Source: CAYPEK01 sp964409645 (lineage in GTDB: Bacteria > UBP15 > UBA6099). From it: a DNA stretch of 10,694 nt. A program made the position numbers and the translations under genes. The notes beneath the pieces are model-generated. The model was not told the origin of the DNA, did no database searches, and saw only the letters and a list, made by a program, of their open reading frames with translations. The stretch is from positions 1 through 10,694 of the forward strand of contig CAYPEK010000132.1 of the NCBI GenBank assembly GCA_964409645.1, written 5' to 3'. Shown in pieces: positions 1 to 6,876 of this stretch (within the stretch, counting starts at the first letter, position 1; each line of letters begins with the position of its first letter).

Positions 1-448
1 ACGTTATTTTGTTCGGCGTCCCCGCCGCCGCTCCGAACAGCAGCAGTTGCGTCATCACCGGGCCGGAACCGCTGACATTCGTCGCCAGCATCCCCGGTGT
101 GTCCACCGTAGCATTCAAAGTGCTCACGTTCAGTGTCGTTGTCACTTCAGGAGTTCCGGTCGCCGCCGCAGAAACAGTAATTTCATAAAATATGACCGTT
201 TTGCCGGAATCCTTCGGATATCTTGCGGGCAACTCGAATCCGATTTCGCCGGGAAAAATTCCCTGCACGGCAAGATGTTTCCGCGGCGTCATCATTTTGT
301 ACGCCTGCTCGACGGCGCTTCCCACGGCTGCACTGTCAGATTGGGGCCACGCTCCGCTTGTGTCCGGAGCCAACGTCTGCGCCTGTGCGGCAAACGCCAG
401 CAACATCGCTGCTGCTACCATCATTAGCCGTTTCGATAACTTCCTCAT
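1..448 (-). CDS. Secreted protein of unknown function, N-terminal part (runs off left edge)
   Basis: Reading leftward from the ATG at 446-448, the frame stays open for 149 codons to the window edge, so the C-terminus is missing. The first 23 residues form a typical Sec signal peptide: basic start (MRKLSKR), hydrophobic core (LMMVAAAMLLAFA) and a likely cleavage after AQA, before QTLAP. The mature part is rich in Thr, Ser, Ala, Gly and Val, and the stretch around residues 90-125 (for example EVTTTLNVSTLNATVD) looks like beta-sheet of an exported or surface domain. A ribosome site GGAGAG lies at 453-458, four bases before the start. It is divergent from the radical SAM gene at 603, and I see no convincing promoter pair in the AT-rich 460-540 stretch. 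No family recognised; Sec export is likely, function unknown. Confidence 0.8.
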   Translation of the reverse strand, partial: MRKLSKRLMMVAAAMLLAFAAQAQTLAPDTSGAWPQSDSAAVGSAVEQAYKMMTPRKHLAVQGIFPGEIGFELPARYPKDSGKTVIFYEITVSAAATGTPEVTTTLNVSTLNATVDTPGMLATNVSGSGPVMTQLLLFGAAAGTPNKIT

Positions 449-541
449 CGATCTCTCCGCTTTGTTCGGAAATGTCACATAAATACTAAAACCACCATTA
501 TTAGAATATGTTTAAAAGGTCATAAATTTCAAGTCGTTAGT

Positions 542-567
542 CAAACGGGCGGCTGTACGCCCGATTG
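542..567. repeat. Imperfect palindrome overlapping a -35 box
   Basis: Arms CAA-A-CGGGCG (542-551) and CGCCCG-A-TTG (558-567) pair apart from one A/A mismatch, around the six-base loop GCTGTA. The right arm runs into the predicted -35 hexamer at 565-570. It sits in the gap between two divergent genes and has no T-tract on either side, so it is not an obvious terminator. It could be an operator or an interspersed REP-like palindrome. Confidence 0.5.
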
Positions 568-593
568 AATTTGCCATTTTCCTTTGTTACACT
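565..593 (+). promoter_or_regulatory. Candidate sigma70-type promoter for the radical SAM pair
   Basis: TTGAAT (565-570) and TACACT (588-593) are separated by 17 bases. The predicted transcription start, about seven bases past the -10, falls near 600, while the ATG of the next gene is at 603. That leaves essentially no 5' leader, which fits the absence of a Shine-Dalgarno site there. Sequence match only. Confidence 0.4.
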
Positions 594-602
594 TGTGCCA
601 AG

Positions 603-1538
603 ATGCAGGAAAATACCTCGAAATCACATCGCCGCGACAGACTGCACATACGCACGGGGATACAATGCAACAACCGTTGCATCTTTTGCGTCGATGGCGA
701 GAAAGATAAGAATTCCAAGGTTGACTGGGTCGCTCTGAAGAGAACCATAGAAACTGAACTCGACGAAAATCGCGGCATCGGCGCCGTCTCGTTCACAACC
801 GGCGAACCTACTCTGAATCCTTTTCTCCCCGATTTTGTGCGAAGGGCTAAAGCGCTCGGCTACGCAAGCATCTCGATCGTAACGAACGGAAGAGCGTGGG
901 TCGATAAACACTTCTGCGAGGAAATGGCGCAAGCTGGCATTACGAACATTGTGCTGTCAATTCACGGACCCGACGCCGCCACCCATGATATGCTTACAGG
1001 CAACGAAGGTAGTTTCGCGGAAGCGTCAGCCGGGCTCGCCAACCTCGCCGCTATCAAAAAGCAGTTCGGCTTCCATCTCGCGACGCAAACCGTGATAAAC
1101 AAATTCAATGTCGGAAAAATTACGGACATTATAAGGATGTCTCTCGCGGCGAACGCCGATGCGGCAGTGTTCGCACCGATGGAACCTCGTGGAAACGGAC
1201 TCGACAGATTCGACGAACTTGCCGCGCCGTATCCAGCTATGGGCGACGCTTTCCGCGCTGCCCAAGATGTGCTCGGCGAAAACGCGATGAAAAACAAAAT
1301 CCGTTTCGAGCCGGCGCCGCCCTGCATTTTCAGGGGAATCGAGTATATAATCGGAGATATGACGGTCGCAAACGTGAGAGACAAGGAGACCGGAGGCAGA
1401 GAAGTGCTGCGCGCCGAGGACAGAACAGTAAAAGGACTGCTGTGCGCTTCGTGCTTGCGGGAAAACACCTGCCCCGGAATATGGAAACTTTACTCGGATA
1501 AGTTTGGTTGGGATGGTTTCGAGCCTTTCGTGGAATGA
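603..1538 (+). CDS. Radical SAM protein with C-terminal auxiliary-cluster cysteines (first of pair)
   Basis: This 311-residue protein carries the radical SAM cluster motif C22-x3-C26-x2-C29 (QCNNRCIFC), which binds the [4Fe-4S] that cleaves S-adenosylmethionine. A TGEP motif at 66-69 stands in the place of the usual GGEP. Further SAM-barrel signatures are IVTNGR (92-97) and LSIHGP (118-123). The C-terminus has C241 (APPC) and C281-x2-C284-x5-C290 followed by PGIWKLY. This is the pattern of SPASM/twitch-like tails that hold one additional Fe-S cluster. The start at 603 is chosen because the SAM motif follows at the usual short distance; no Shine-Dalgarno is visible. The stop is one base before the next ATG, so the two form an operon with a paralogue of the same design. 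Substrate unknown; I could not match it to a named maturase family. Enzyme class is confident, reaction is not. Confidence 0.9.
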   Translation: MQENTSKSHRRDRLHIRTGIQCNNRCIFCVDGEKDKNSKVDWVALKRTIETELDENRGIGAVSFTTGEPTLNPFLPDFVRRAKALGYASISIVTNGRAWVDKHFCEEMAQAGITNIVLSIHGPDAATHDMLTGNEGSFAEASAGLANLAAIKKQFGFHLATQTVINKFNVGKITDIIRMSLAANADAAVFAPMEPRGNGLDRFDELAAPYPAMGDAFRAAQDVLGENAMKNKIRFEPAPPCIFRGIEYIIGDMTVANVRDKETGGREVLRAEDRTVKGLLCASCLRENTCPGIWKLYSDKFGWDGFEPFVE

Positions 1539-1539
1539 T

Positions 1540-2502
1540 ATGGCGGAAAATAAGATAGCTGAAAAAAAAGACGACTTCATGAACGACGTGCTGCGACTCG
1601 GCTTCGAGTGCAACGAGAAATGCGTCTTCTGCAATTTTACGCCCGAGTCGGAACCGGCCTTCCACAGACTGACCACCGACGAAGCAAAGGAGTTCGTTAA
1701 ACGATTCGCCGCATCCTCGCACAGCGAACTTTCAATCTCGGGCGGTGAACCGACCATCCGCAAGGACCTGCTTGAGATCATCTCTTACGCGCGCAATCTC
1801 GGAGTGCGCCAGATTCAGATACAGACTAACGCGGTGATGATCGGCGAACGATACGCCTCGGAACTCAAAGAAGCCGGCCTCACGGACGCTTTCGTTGCGT
1901 TCCATTCGCACATTCCCGAAATTCAGGACAAGCTGACCGGCCTCGAAGGTTCATTCGATAAGGTTGTGCCGGGCATCAAAAACCTAATCGCCGCCGGGGT
2001 GAGCACGGCTGTGAACATCGTGATCACCTCCCACAACTGGCACGATTTCCCCGGCTACATTCGTTTCGTACACGATAATTTCAAAGGACTCGCGCACCTT
2101 TCGATGGCCATCGTACAGCCGCACGGCAACGCCCGCAAAGACCTCTCGCTGCTGCCGCGATACAGCACGATCGCCGACTCGATCAACGCCGGCCTCCGCC
2201 TCGCCGACGAGCTTGGGCTGCGCATCGACAACCACTACTGCAGCCTGCCGCTTTGCTTCTGGGACCCCGCCGCCGTCAGCGACACTCTCGAATACAAGGA
2301 GAGCATGTTTCTCAGACTTAACAACAAAGGCGAGTCGATCGACAGGCGCATCGCCATGGTGGTCAAGGACAAGCATCAGGGGCCGAAATGCGCGGATTGC
2401 CGCCTGAAGAATTTCTGCTTCGGCGTCTGGGACGAATACATCGACCTCTACGGATTCGACGACATCGACCCGAAAGATATTTCTCTGAAGTTTTGGGGAT
2501 AA
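1540..2502 (+). CDS. Radical SAM protein with C-terminal auxiliary-cluster cysteines (second of pair)
   Basis: With the ATG at 1540 the protein has 320 residues. The cluster motif is C24-x3-C28-x2-C31 (ECNEKCVFC), GGEP lies at 68-71 and the QTNAVM strand at 95-100. The tail repeats the design of the upstream gene: C239 (LPLCFW) and C284-x2-C287-x5-C293 followed by FGVWDEY, again suggesting an auxiliary [4Fe-4S] cluster. An in-frame TTG at 1504 would extend the protein 12 residues into the previous gene. ATG1540 is preferred because it lies one base after the previous stop (1536-1538) and has GTGGAATGAT just upstream; ATG1579 is also possible. The stop faces the minus-strand fusion gene across 22 bases with no clear terminator between them. 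It probably acts with its neighbour as a heteromer or on successive steps (inference). Substrate unknown. Confidence 0.9.
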   Translation: MAENKIAEKKDDFMNDVLRLGFECNEKCVFCNFTPESEPAFHRLTTDEAKEFVKRFAASSHSELSISGGEPTIRKDLLEIISYARNLGVRQIQIQTNAVMIGERYASELKEAGLTDAFVAFHSHIPEIQDKLTGLEGSFDKVVPGIKNLIAAGVSTAVNIVITSHNWHDFPGYIRFVHDNFKGLAHLSMAIVQPHGNARKDLSLLPRYSTIADSINAGLRLADELGLRIDNHYCSLPLCFWDPAAVSDTLEYKESMFLRLNNKGESIDRRIAMVVKDKHQGPKCADCRLKNFCFGVWDEYIDLYGFDDIDPKDISLKFWG

Positions 2503-2524
2503 TTACAGTTCGGGCACGCGCCGC

Positions 2525-4990
2525 TCACTCGTCCCGACAGCCGCTCTTCATCGTACTCGCAAACAGATATTTCTTCACCTTTTTTATATCCCTGAAATAA
2601 TCGTAAAGTATGAACAGATCGTACTCCCGGATCGCCGTTTCGTAGAAAATGCCCTTTTCCTCGATCTTCTTCAGAATAGTTTCGCGCGAGTATCTTATCG
2701 CTTCCTTTTTGCGGTCCCAATTGTATCCGTCTATCTCATCGTAAGCGATCGATTCCTGCCCGGTGAAAATGACCTCTTTACGGCCGAGGAGTTTCACCTT
2801 TATTCTTTCCTCGTCGAGCATCACACCTTCGTTAAGATAAAAACCGTTGAAGCAGCCGATCATGTCTATGAATTCCGCGTTTTTATCGAGAAAATCGCAC
2901 GTGATAGCAACATCCTCCGTCGTCTCGTGGAAGAACCCCGCGATCAGGTTTACCCTGTTGATTATGCCCGCGTTGTGTGTCGTCCTGAGCGCTTGCGCCG
3001 CCTCAGCGCCCGTGAATCCCTTGTTGATGATTCCAAGCATTTTGTCACTCGCGGATTCGAGCCCGAAGTTGAGCAGGATACAGCCCGCGCGCGCCATCTT
3101 CGCCGCAAGCGCTTCGTCGAAAAACTGCGGCCGCGCCGAATCCGTCCACAGTATGTCCAGACCCGAGTCGATGATCGCATCGCAGAACTCGTTGCAGTAT
3201 TTGTAATTCATGTTGATCGTCGTGTTCCAGAACATGAAATGCCGCGTGCCGTACCTATCGACTATGTTTTTCAACTCACGCACGGTCTTCTCCGGCTTCT
3301 GCATATCGAGAAAATTACCGAACCCGCAGAAAACGCATTTGTACGCGCAGCCCTTGATGTTGTAATAAGGCAAGTAAAACAAGCTCGCGGCGCCGGAAAT
3401 CTCTATCGAGTCCTTTTTCAGCAACTCCACAACCTCGGGCGAGAGCGGCTTCTTGTACAAATCGAGAGGCACGTCATCGAACGTCGGACACGGCCTGAAC
3501 TTGAGCGGCAAAAGCTCCTGCCGGTTGCCCACTATCGTCCCGTTGTCCTTGAAGATCAGGTTGCGCACGAACGAATGCGGTCTGTCGCCGAATTCGAGTG
3601 AGTCGCATAGTTCGAGCATTGCGGTTTCGCCGTCGCCCGCTATAACAAAATCGACCAGTCCCGGATAGTCGGCCAGCGTCTCGCGAGGCCGTATCTCGTC
3701 CGCGACACCGCCGAACACGATCTTTATGTTTGGATTCAGTTTCTTCAGTTTCCACGCCAGAAGCAGGGAGACATCCAACTGGAACCGCCCGTAAAAATCC
3801 ACTATCGAGAAGCCCACCACATCGTATCCGGCGGCACCGCTCAACGACATTATTTTATCTATGAATTCCGACATCTCCGGCGGCATTATGCGGCCCTTGA
3901 GGCACTCCGAGACGTGCGGCGCGTCCGTTGCCGGATCGAGTCTCACCCCGTTCTCCGCGCAAAGAATGTCGAGGTCCTCCTGATGCGCTTCGAATCCGAA
4001 CTCGCGCATATACGCCGTCATACGCGCGGTTCCGAGCGACGGCGCATACATCCTGTCGCCCTGCACCCTGTATCTCGGCGGATTGACAAACAGCACTTTA
4101 AGCTTCTTCCCGCCGGTGGGCCGGTCGAGGTCGGACAGTACCCGTTGCGCGACTTTCCCGGCGGCGAGCATGTTCCGCAGAGACACAAACGGCTCGATAC
4201 CGCCGGATACAAAATCGAGAAACGCACGCACCGCTACCCGCTCACGAGGGACCGGCGCCTGATCCAGCGTCCTTATGAACTCTTGCTTTTGGTACCGAAG
4301 GCTCTCACGCCCGTCGTGTATCTCCAAGCGCAGTTCGCCGTCATCACCGAAAGCCGATACCGCAAGCTTGCCCACCGTGCGTTTCGATACCGGCGCGGTC
4401 AGCTCTATCGCGCCGAACACGCCGCCGCCAAACACACCGTTCCACTCAAACCACTTCCGGGTGTATTCGCTGCGAACCGTACCGGCGTTCGATACGCCTG
4501 TCACATCCCCCGCGAAACGCTCCAAAATAAACGCCGGTGTCCGTATGAAGGAGCCTATTGCGTCCTTCAATTTATTTTCATCCTCCGGGGGAAAACAACT
4601 CAGCACCACCCTGATAAATTGCGGTTTGCCTATCTGCCCCCTCTTTATCAGCGTGAACCATTTTAAAAATCCGGCCGTGAACATTTCCGGAATGCCGACT
4701 GTCCACGTAAGGCCCGCCGCCGACACTTTTTTCTCGACGTCTTCCCAGTCATTCGACAGGCCGACCGGATCGCCGGCGAACATCACGTGCAATTTCTTTT
4801 TCAGACAGGTCTCGATTGTGTTCGCCGCGATTCCGTACGACGTATCAATCAGAACCGCCTGCGTTTCATTATCAATTATGCCGCTACAGACCTCCGAGCG
4901 CGTGTCCGCCGACACCGCATCAGCAAACGCCGCCGCCCTATCGTCCTCGGCGACTATCGCCAACCTTATTTTTTTGTCCGCTGCAGTCAT
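2525..4990 (-). CDS. Fusion: degenerate Gfo/Idh/MocA-like domain + cobalamin-binding + radical SAM
   Basis: An 821-residue three-part protein. Residues ~8-290 follow the Gfo/Idh/MocA fold order: a beta start (IRLAIVA), the helix KKKLHVMF, RGQIGKPQFIRV at 117-128, AFGDDGEL at 213-220 and a closing helix to ~288. The family's catalytic signatures are lost: the GxGxxG site reads AEDDRA (14-19) and the EKP motif reads GDP (73-75). Residues ~297-460 are a B12-binding Rossmann domain (KVLFVNPPR at 298-306, VIAGDGETAM at 449-458), as in BchE-like enzymes. Residues ~544-800 are radical SAM: C548-x3-C552-x2-C555 (GCAYKCVFC) and FGLESAS at 642-648. B12-radical SAM enzymes of this class do methyl transfers, ring closures or other radical rearrangements. 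The start lies six bases after the stop of the Gfo/Idh gene, without a Shine-Dalgarno, so translation is probably coupled. The reaction is unknown. The domain calls are firm; loss of dehydrogenase activity is inferred from the missing motifs. Confidence 0.9.
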   Translation of the reverse strand: MTAADKKIRLAIVAEDDRAAAFADAVSADTRSEVCSGIIDNETQAVLIDTSYGIAANTIETCLKKKLHVMFAGDPVGLSNDWEDVEKKVSAAGLTWTVGIPEMFTAGFLKWFTLIKRGQIGKPQFIRVVLSCFPPEDENKLKDAIGSFIRTPAFILERFAGDVTGVSNAGTVRSEYTRKWFEWNGVFGGGVFGAIELTAPVSKRTVGKLAVSAFGDDGELRLEIHDGRESLRYQKQEFIRTLDQAPVPRERVAVRAFLDFVSGGIEPFVSLRNMLAAGKVAQRVLSDLDRPTGGKKLKVLFVNPPRYRVQGDRMYAPSLGTARMTAYMREFGFEAHQEDLDILCAENGVRLDPATDAPHVSECLKGRIMPPEMSEFIDKIMSLSGAAGYDVVGFSIVDFYGRFQLDVSLLLAWKLKKLNPNIKIVFGGVADEIRPRETLADYPGLVDFVIAGDGETAMLELCDSLEFGDRPHSFVRNLIFKDNGTIVGNRQELLPLKFRPCPTFDDVPLDLYKKPLSPEVVELLKKDSIEISGAASLFYLPYYNIKGCAYKCVFCGFGNFLDMQKPEKTVRELKNIVDRYGTRHFMFWNTTINMNYKYCNEFCDAIIDSGLDILWTDSARPQFFDEALAAKMARAGCILLNFGLESASDKMLGIINKGFTGAEAAQALRTTHNAGIINRVNLIAGFFHETTEDVAITCDFLDKNAEFIDMIGCFNGFYLNEGVMLDEERIKVKLLGRKEVIFTGQESIAYDEIDGYNWDRKKEAIRYSRETILKKIEEKGIFYETAIREYDLFILYDYFRDIKKVKKYLFASTMKSGCRDE

Positions 4991-4996
4991 TACGTA

Positions 4997-5983
4997 TTAA
5001 CCGTTGTAATTTTCGATCGCCATTCTTGCGGTCTGCATCGCATGTTTCCCGTCAACAGCATCCGAATACGGATGAATATCTCTCGAAACGAACTCCACGA
5101 AATACTTGATCGTGTTGTCGAACGGGCTCGACGGCTCCGCCGCCGCCGCGCGCTTGCCGCCGTCCCCGCCTTCCATGAAAAGTGTTGCCTGCCCCGACTT
5201 CAGCTTCCACGAAATCGCGCCTTTGGTCCCCTCCGCGCGTATCTCCTTCTGTAGTCCGCCCGGCCGGTCGCCGTCTATCTTCAGCAACGCCTCCACTCCG
5301 TTCTCGTACCTGATCGTCGAATCAACCTTCTCATGATATCTTCCCGATGTAAGTTGTTCCGTTCTCGCCTCCGCCGGTGCGGCGCCCGCTATCTTGTTCA
5401 CTATGTACGACATGTGGATCAGCAGATTATAGACGCGCTCGTAACTCTCCTCCCTGCCCTCTTCCGCATTCACAATCCCTTTCTGCTCATCGCCGGGGCT
5501 GACATCGCGACCCGCCTTGATATAATGACAGCGCTCAACCTCGCCAATGTATCCTCTCTGTATCGCCGTCATCAGCTTCAGAATCCCGGAATCGTAAAGG
5601 TCCGTGTGCGCCACCATGAGCTTCGCCGAAGCGCCCTCGGCGAGCTTGCAGAGTTCCTCCGCTTCATCCGGCGTCTCCGTCATCGGTTTTTCGACAATCG
5701 TATGCATTCCGAGCCCGAGCGTGTACCGCGCCATTCCGAGGTGGAACAGCGTCGGCGCGCAAATACTGACGAGATCGGGCTTCGTCTCCTCTATCATCCT
5801 TTTGTAATCGGTAAACGTCTCTATGCCGTAATCGTGCCGTATTCTTCCGGTGGTCGATTCCGAACGTGCCGCCGCGCCGACAACCTCCACCACACGGGTT
5901 CTCATGTACCCGTCTATGTGGCGGCGGCCCATGTAGCCCGCGCCTATGACCGCGGCACGATATTCTTTCACCGGTTTGTCCAT
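4997..5983 (-). CDS. Gfo/Idh/MocA family NAD(P)-dependent oxidoreductase
   Basis: A 328-residue protein with the dinucleotide-binding motif GAGYMG at 14-19 and the family's catalytic EKP at 98-100 (TIVEKPM). RGYIGEV follows at 143-149, H190 sits in the expected helix, and EGTKGAI at 251-257 lies in the C-terminal alpha/beta domain. Members oxidise or reduce sugar, inositol or related hydroxyl groups with NAD(P). The reading frame extends to 6070, but the added residues are basic and unlike the family start. MDKPVKEY at 5983 puts the Rossmann strand at the usual distance, with GGAT eight bases upstream. The C-terminal half aligns by eye, segment by segment, with the N-terminal domain of the downstream fusion protein, to which it is coupled by a six-base gap. 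A TTGACA promoter lies just upstream. It likely supplies an oxidised or reduced intermediate to the B12-radical SAM partner, or forms a complex with it (inference). Substrate cannot be read from the sequence. Confidence 0.9.
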   Translation of the reverse strand: MDKPVKEYRAAVIGAGYMGRRHIDGYMRTRVVEVVGAAARSESTTGRIRHDYGIETFTDYKRMIEETKPDLVSICAPTLFHLGMARYTLGLGMHTIVEKPMTETPDEAEELCKLAEGASAKLMVAHTDLYDSGILKLMTAIQRGYIGEVERCHYIKAGRDVSPGDEQKGIVNAEEGREESYERVYNLLIHMSYIVNKIAGAAPAEARTEQLTSGRYHEKVDSTIRYENGVEALLKIDGDRPGGLQKEIRAEGTKGAISWKLKSGQATLFMEGGDGGKRAAAAEPSSPFDNTIKYFVEFVSRDIHPYSDAVDGKHAMQTARMAIENYNG

Positions 5984-6000
5984 AATTTCTATCCAAATGA

Positions 6001-6030
6001 ATCTTATTGTCGATGCGATACGAGTGTCAA
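6001..6030 (-). promoter_or_regulatory. Candidate promoter for the Gfo/Idh and fusion genes
   Basis: On the minus strand a perfect TTGACA (6025-6030) is followed after 18 bases by TAAGAT (6001-6006). The predicted start near 5994 leaves a short leader before the ATG at 5983. The start choice and promoter support each other, since this promoter would lie inside the longer reading frame that reaches 6070. Confidence 0.45.
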
Positions 6031-6070
6031 GGATAACCGCCCGAACCCTCCCCCTCCGGCCGCCGCGCAT

Positions 6071-6098
6071 TTTACTTTTCCCTGCGATTCGGTATTAT
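6071..6098 (+). promoter_or_regulatory. Candidate promoter for the dehydratase-like / activator pair
   Basis: TTTACT (6071-6076) and TATTAT (6093-6098) are 16 bases apart. Transcription would start near 6105, about 20 bases before the ATG at 6125, leaving room for the GGAGG ribosome site at 6113-6117. It is divergent from the minus-strand promoter at 6001-6030, so both could be controlled from this 141-base gap. Confidence 0.4.
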
Positions 6099-6124
6099 TT
6101 ATTGTTGCGTTCGGAGGTTTGAGA

Positions 6125-6868
6125 ATGATTGTAGGAATTGTCGGCGTGCCGCCGTGGGACATAATGAGCGACCACATTCGCCGTGGCGACGTCATCGTCG
6201 ATCTCGATGAGCCGGTGGCGGAGTTCCCCGTGCGCGACATCTACCTCCCCAACGCGTACTGCTCGATTCTCAAGCGCGTGGTGTCGAACATATTCTCGAT
6301 GCGCGAGGCTGGGAAACTCGACCTCGTCCTCGCCTCCGTCGGCAAATGCAAGTGCGACGGCATGCGCAACATCGCCTCGTGGCTCGAGCTCACGACCGAC
6401 ATTCCGATCCGCAAAGTGGAAAACGAAAACATGCGCGGCACCGGGTTCCCGATTTCGAAGAGCGGGCTGCCGCTCACGCGGAAGGTGGAGCTGATCGTCA
6501 ACTCGGTGTTCGAGCCGCTGCCGACGGGCCTTAAAATCAGAGAGACAAAGCCGGTGTGCGGCTTCTGGGGCGTGCCGCCTTTCGATTTCCGGATTCTCGA
6601 CCTGTTCCCGGACAACACGCACATCTACGGCTGGACCCGCTGCGTAGAAAACAAAACCCCGGCGGACATCGAACTCGAATGCACGGCTGATCCGAACGTG
6701 CCGACTGTTTTCTTCACGCAATCCTTCTGCCAGAAATCCTCGTTCGCGTTTAACCTCGCGCGCAAATACGGCGGGCTGTACGTGGAGGTGGACAAAAAAC
6801 TCTCGCACTCGACGAAGGCAAAAATCGAGGCGTACCTCGAATTCAACGTGAACAGGAAGAAGAAATAA
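6125..6868 (+). CDS. Short 2-hydroxyacyl-CoA dehydratase D-component-like protein
   Basis: A 247-residue protein resembling the HgdB/BcrB-type (HGD-D) family of [4Fe-4S] subunits. It contains C46 (LPNAYC), C75 and C77 (VGKCKC), C145, C173, C186 and C202 (QSFC). The closing segment GGLYVEVDKKLSH plus KIEAYLEF corresponds to the end of HGD-D proteins, where a strand, an acidic residue and a 'RieAF-E' helix occur. It is far shorter than the ~370-420 residues usual for these subunits, and only one subunit is encoded where the classical enzymes have two. GVPPWD at 7-12 recurs as GVPPFD at 149-154, suggesting two similar lobes. The ATG at 6125 has GGAGG at 6113-6117; the frame continues upstream to 5333 but that part only mirrors the Gfo/Idh gene. 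The ATPase activator follows after 8 bases, which supports the family call. The substrate is unknown and need not be a CoA ester; the fold assignment is moderately sure. Confidence 0.65.
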   Translation: MIVGIVGVPPWDIMSDHIRRGDVIVDLDEPVAEFPVRDIYLPNAYCSILKRVVSNIFSMREAGKLDLVLASVGKCKCDGMRNIASWLELTTDIPIRKVENENMRGTGFPISKSGLPLTRKVELIVNSVFEPLPTGLKIRETKPVCGFWGVPPFDFRILDLFPDNTHIYGWTRCVENKTPADIELECTADPNVPTVFFTQSFCQKSSFAFNLARKYGGLYVEVDKKLSHSTKAKIEAYLEFNVNRKKK

Positions 6869-6876
6869 GCACGGCA

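Noticed and set aside
1026..1781. 251-codon minus-strand open frame across the radical SAM junction
   Set aside because: Antisense to both radical SAM genes, and it spans their stop/start junction, so it cannot be constrained by a real gene on this strand.
2503..2540. Possible bidirectional terminator between the converging radical SAM and fusion genes
   Set aside because: Only a five-pair TCGGG/CCCGA stem with a 19-base loop and no T-tract; not convincing.
3914..4666. 250-codon plus-strand open frame
   Set aside because: Antisense to the fusion gene, no motif or ribosome site.
5984..6070. 29-codon N-terminal extension of the Gfo/Idh protein
   Set aside because: The extension is unlike the family start, covers the predicted promoter, and ATG5983 places the Rossmann motif normally.
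5333..6124. Upstream part of a 511-codon plus-strand open frame that ends at 6868
   Set aside because: It is antisense to the well-supported Gfo/Idh gene and has low-complexity Arg/His-rich content. The real gene begins at ATG6125 behind a GGAGG site.
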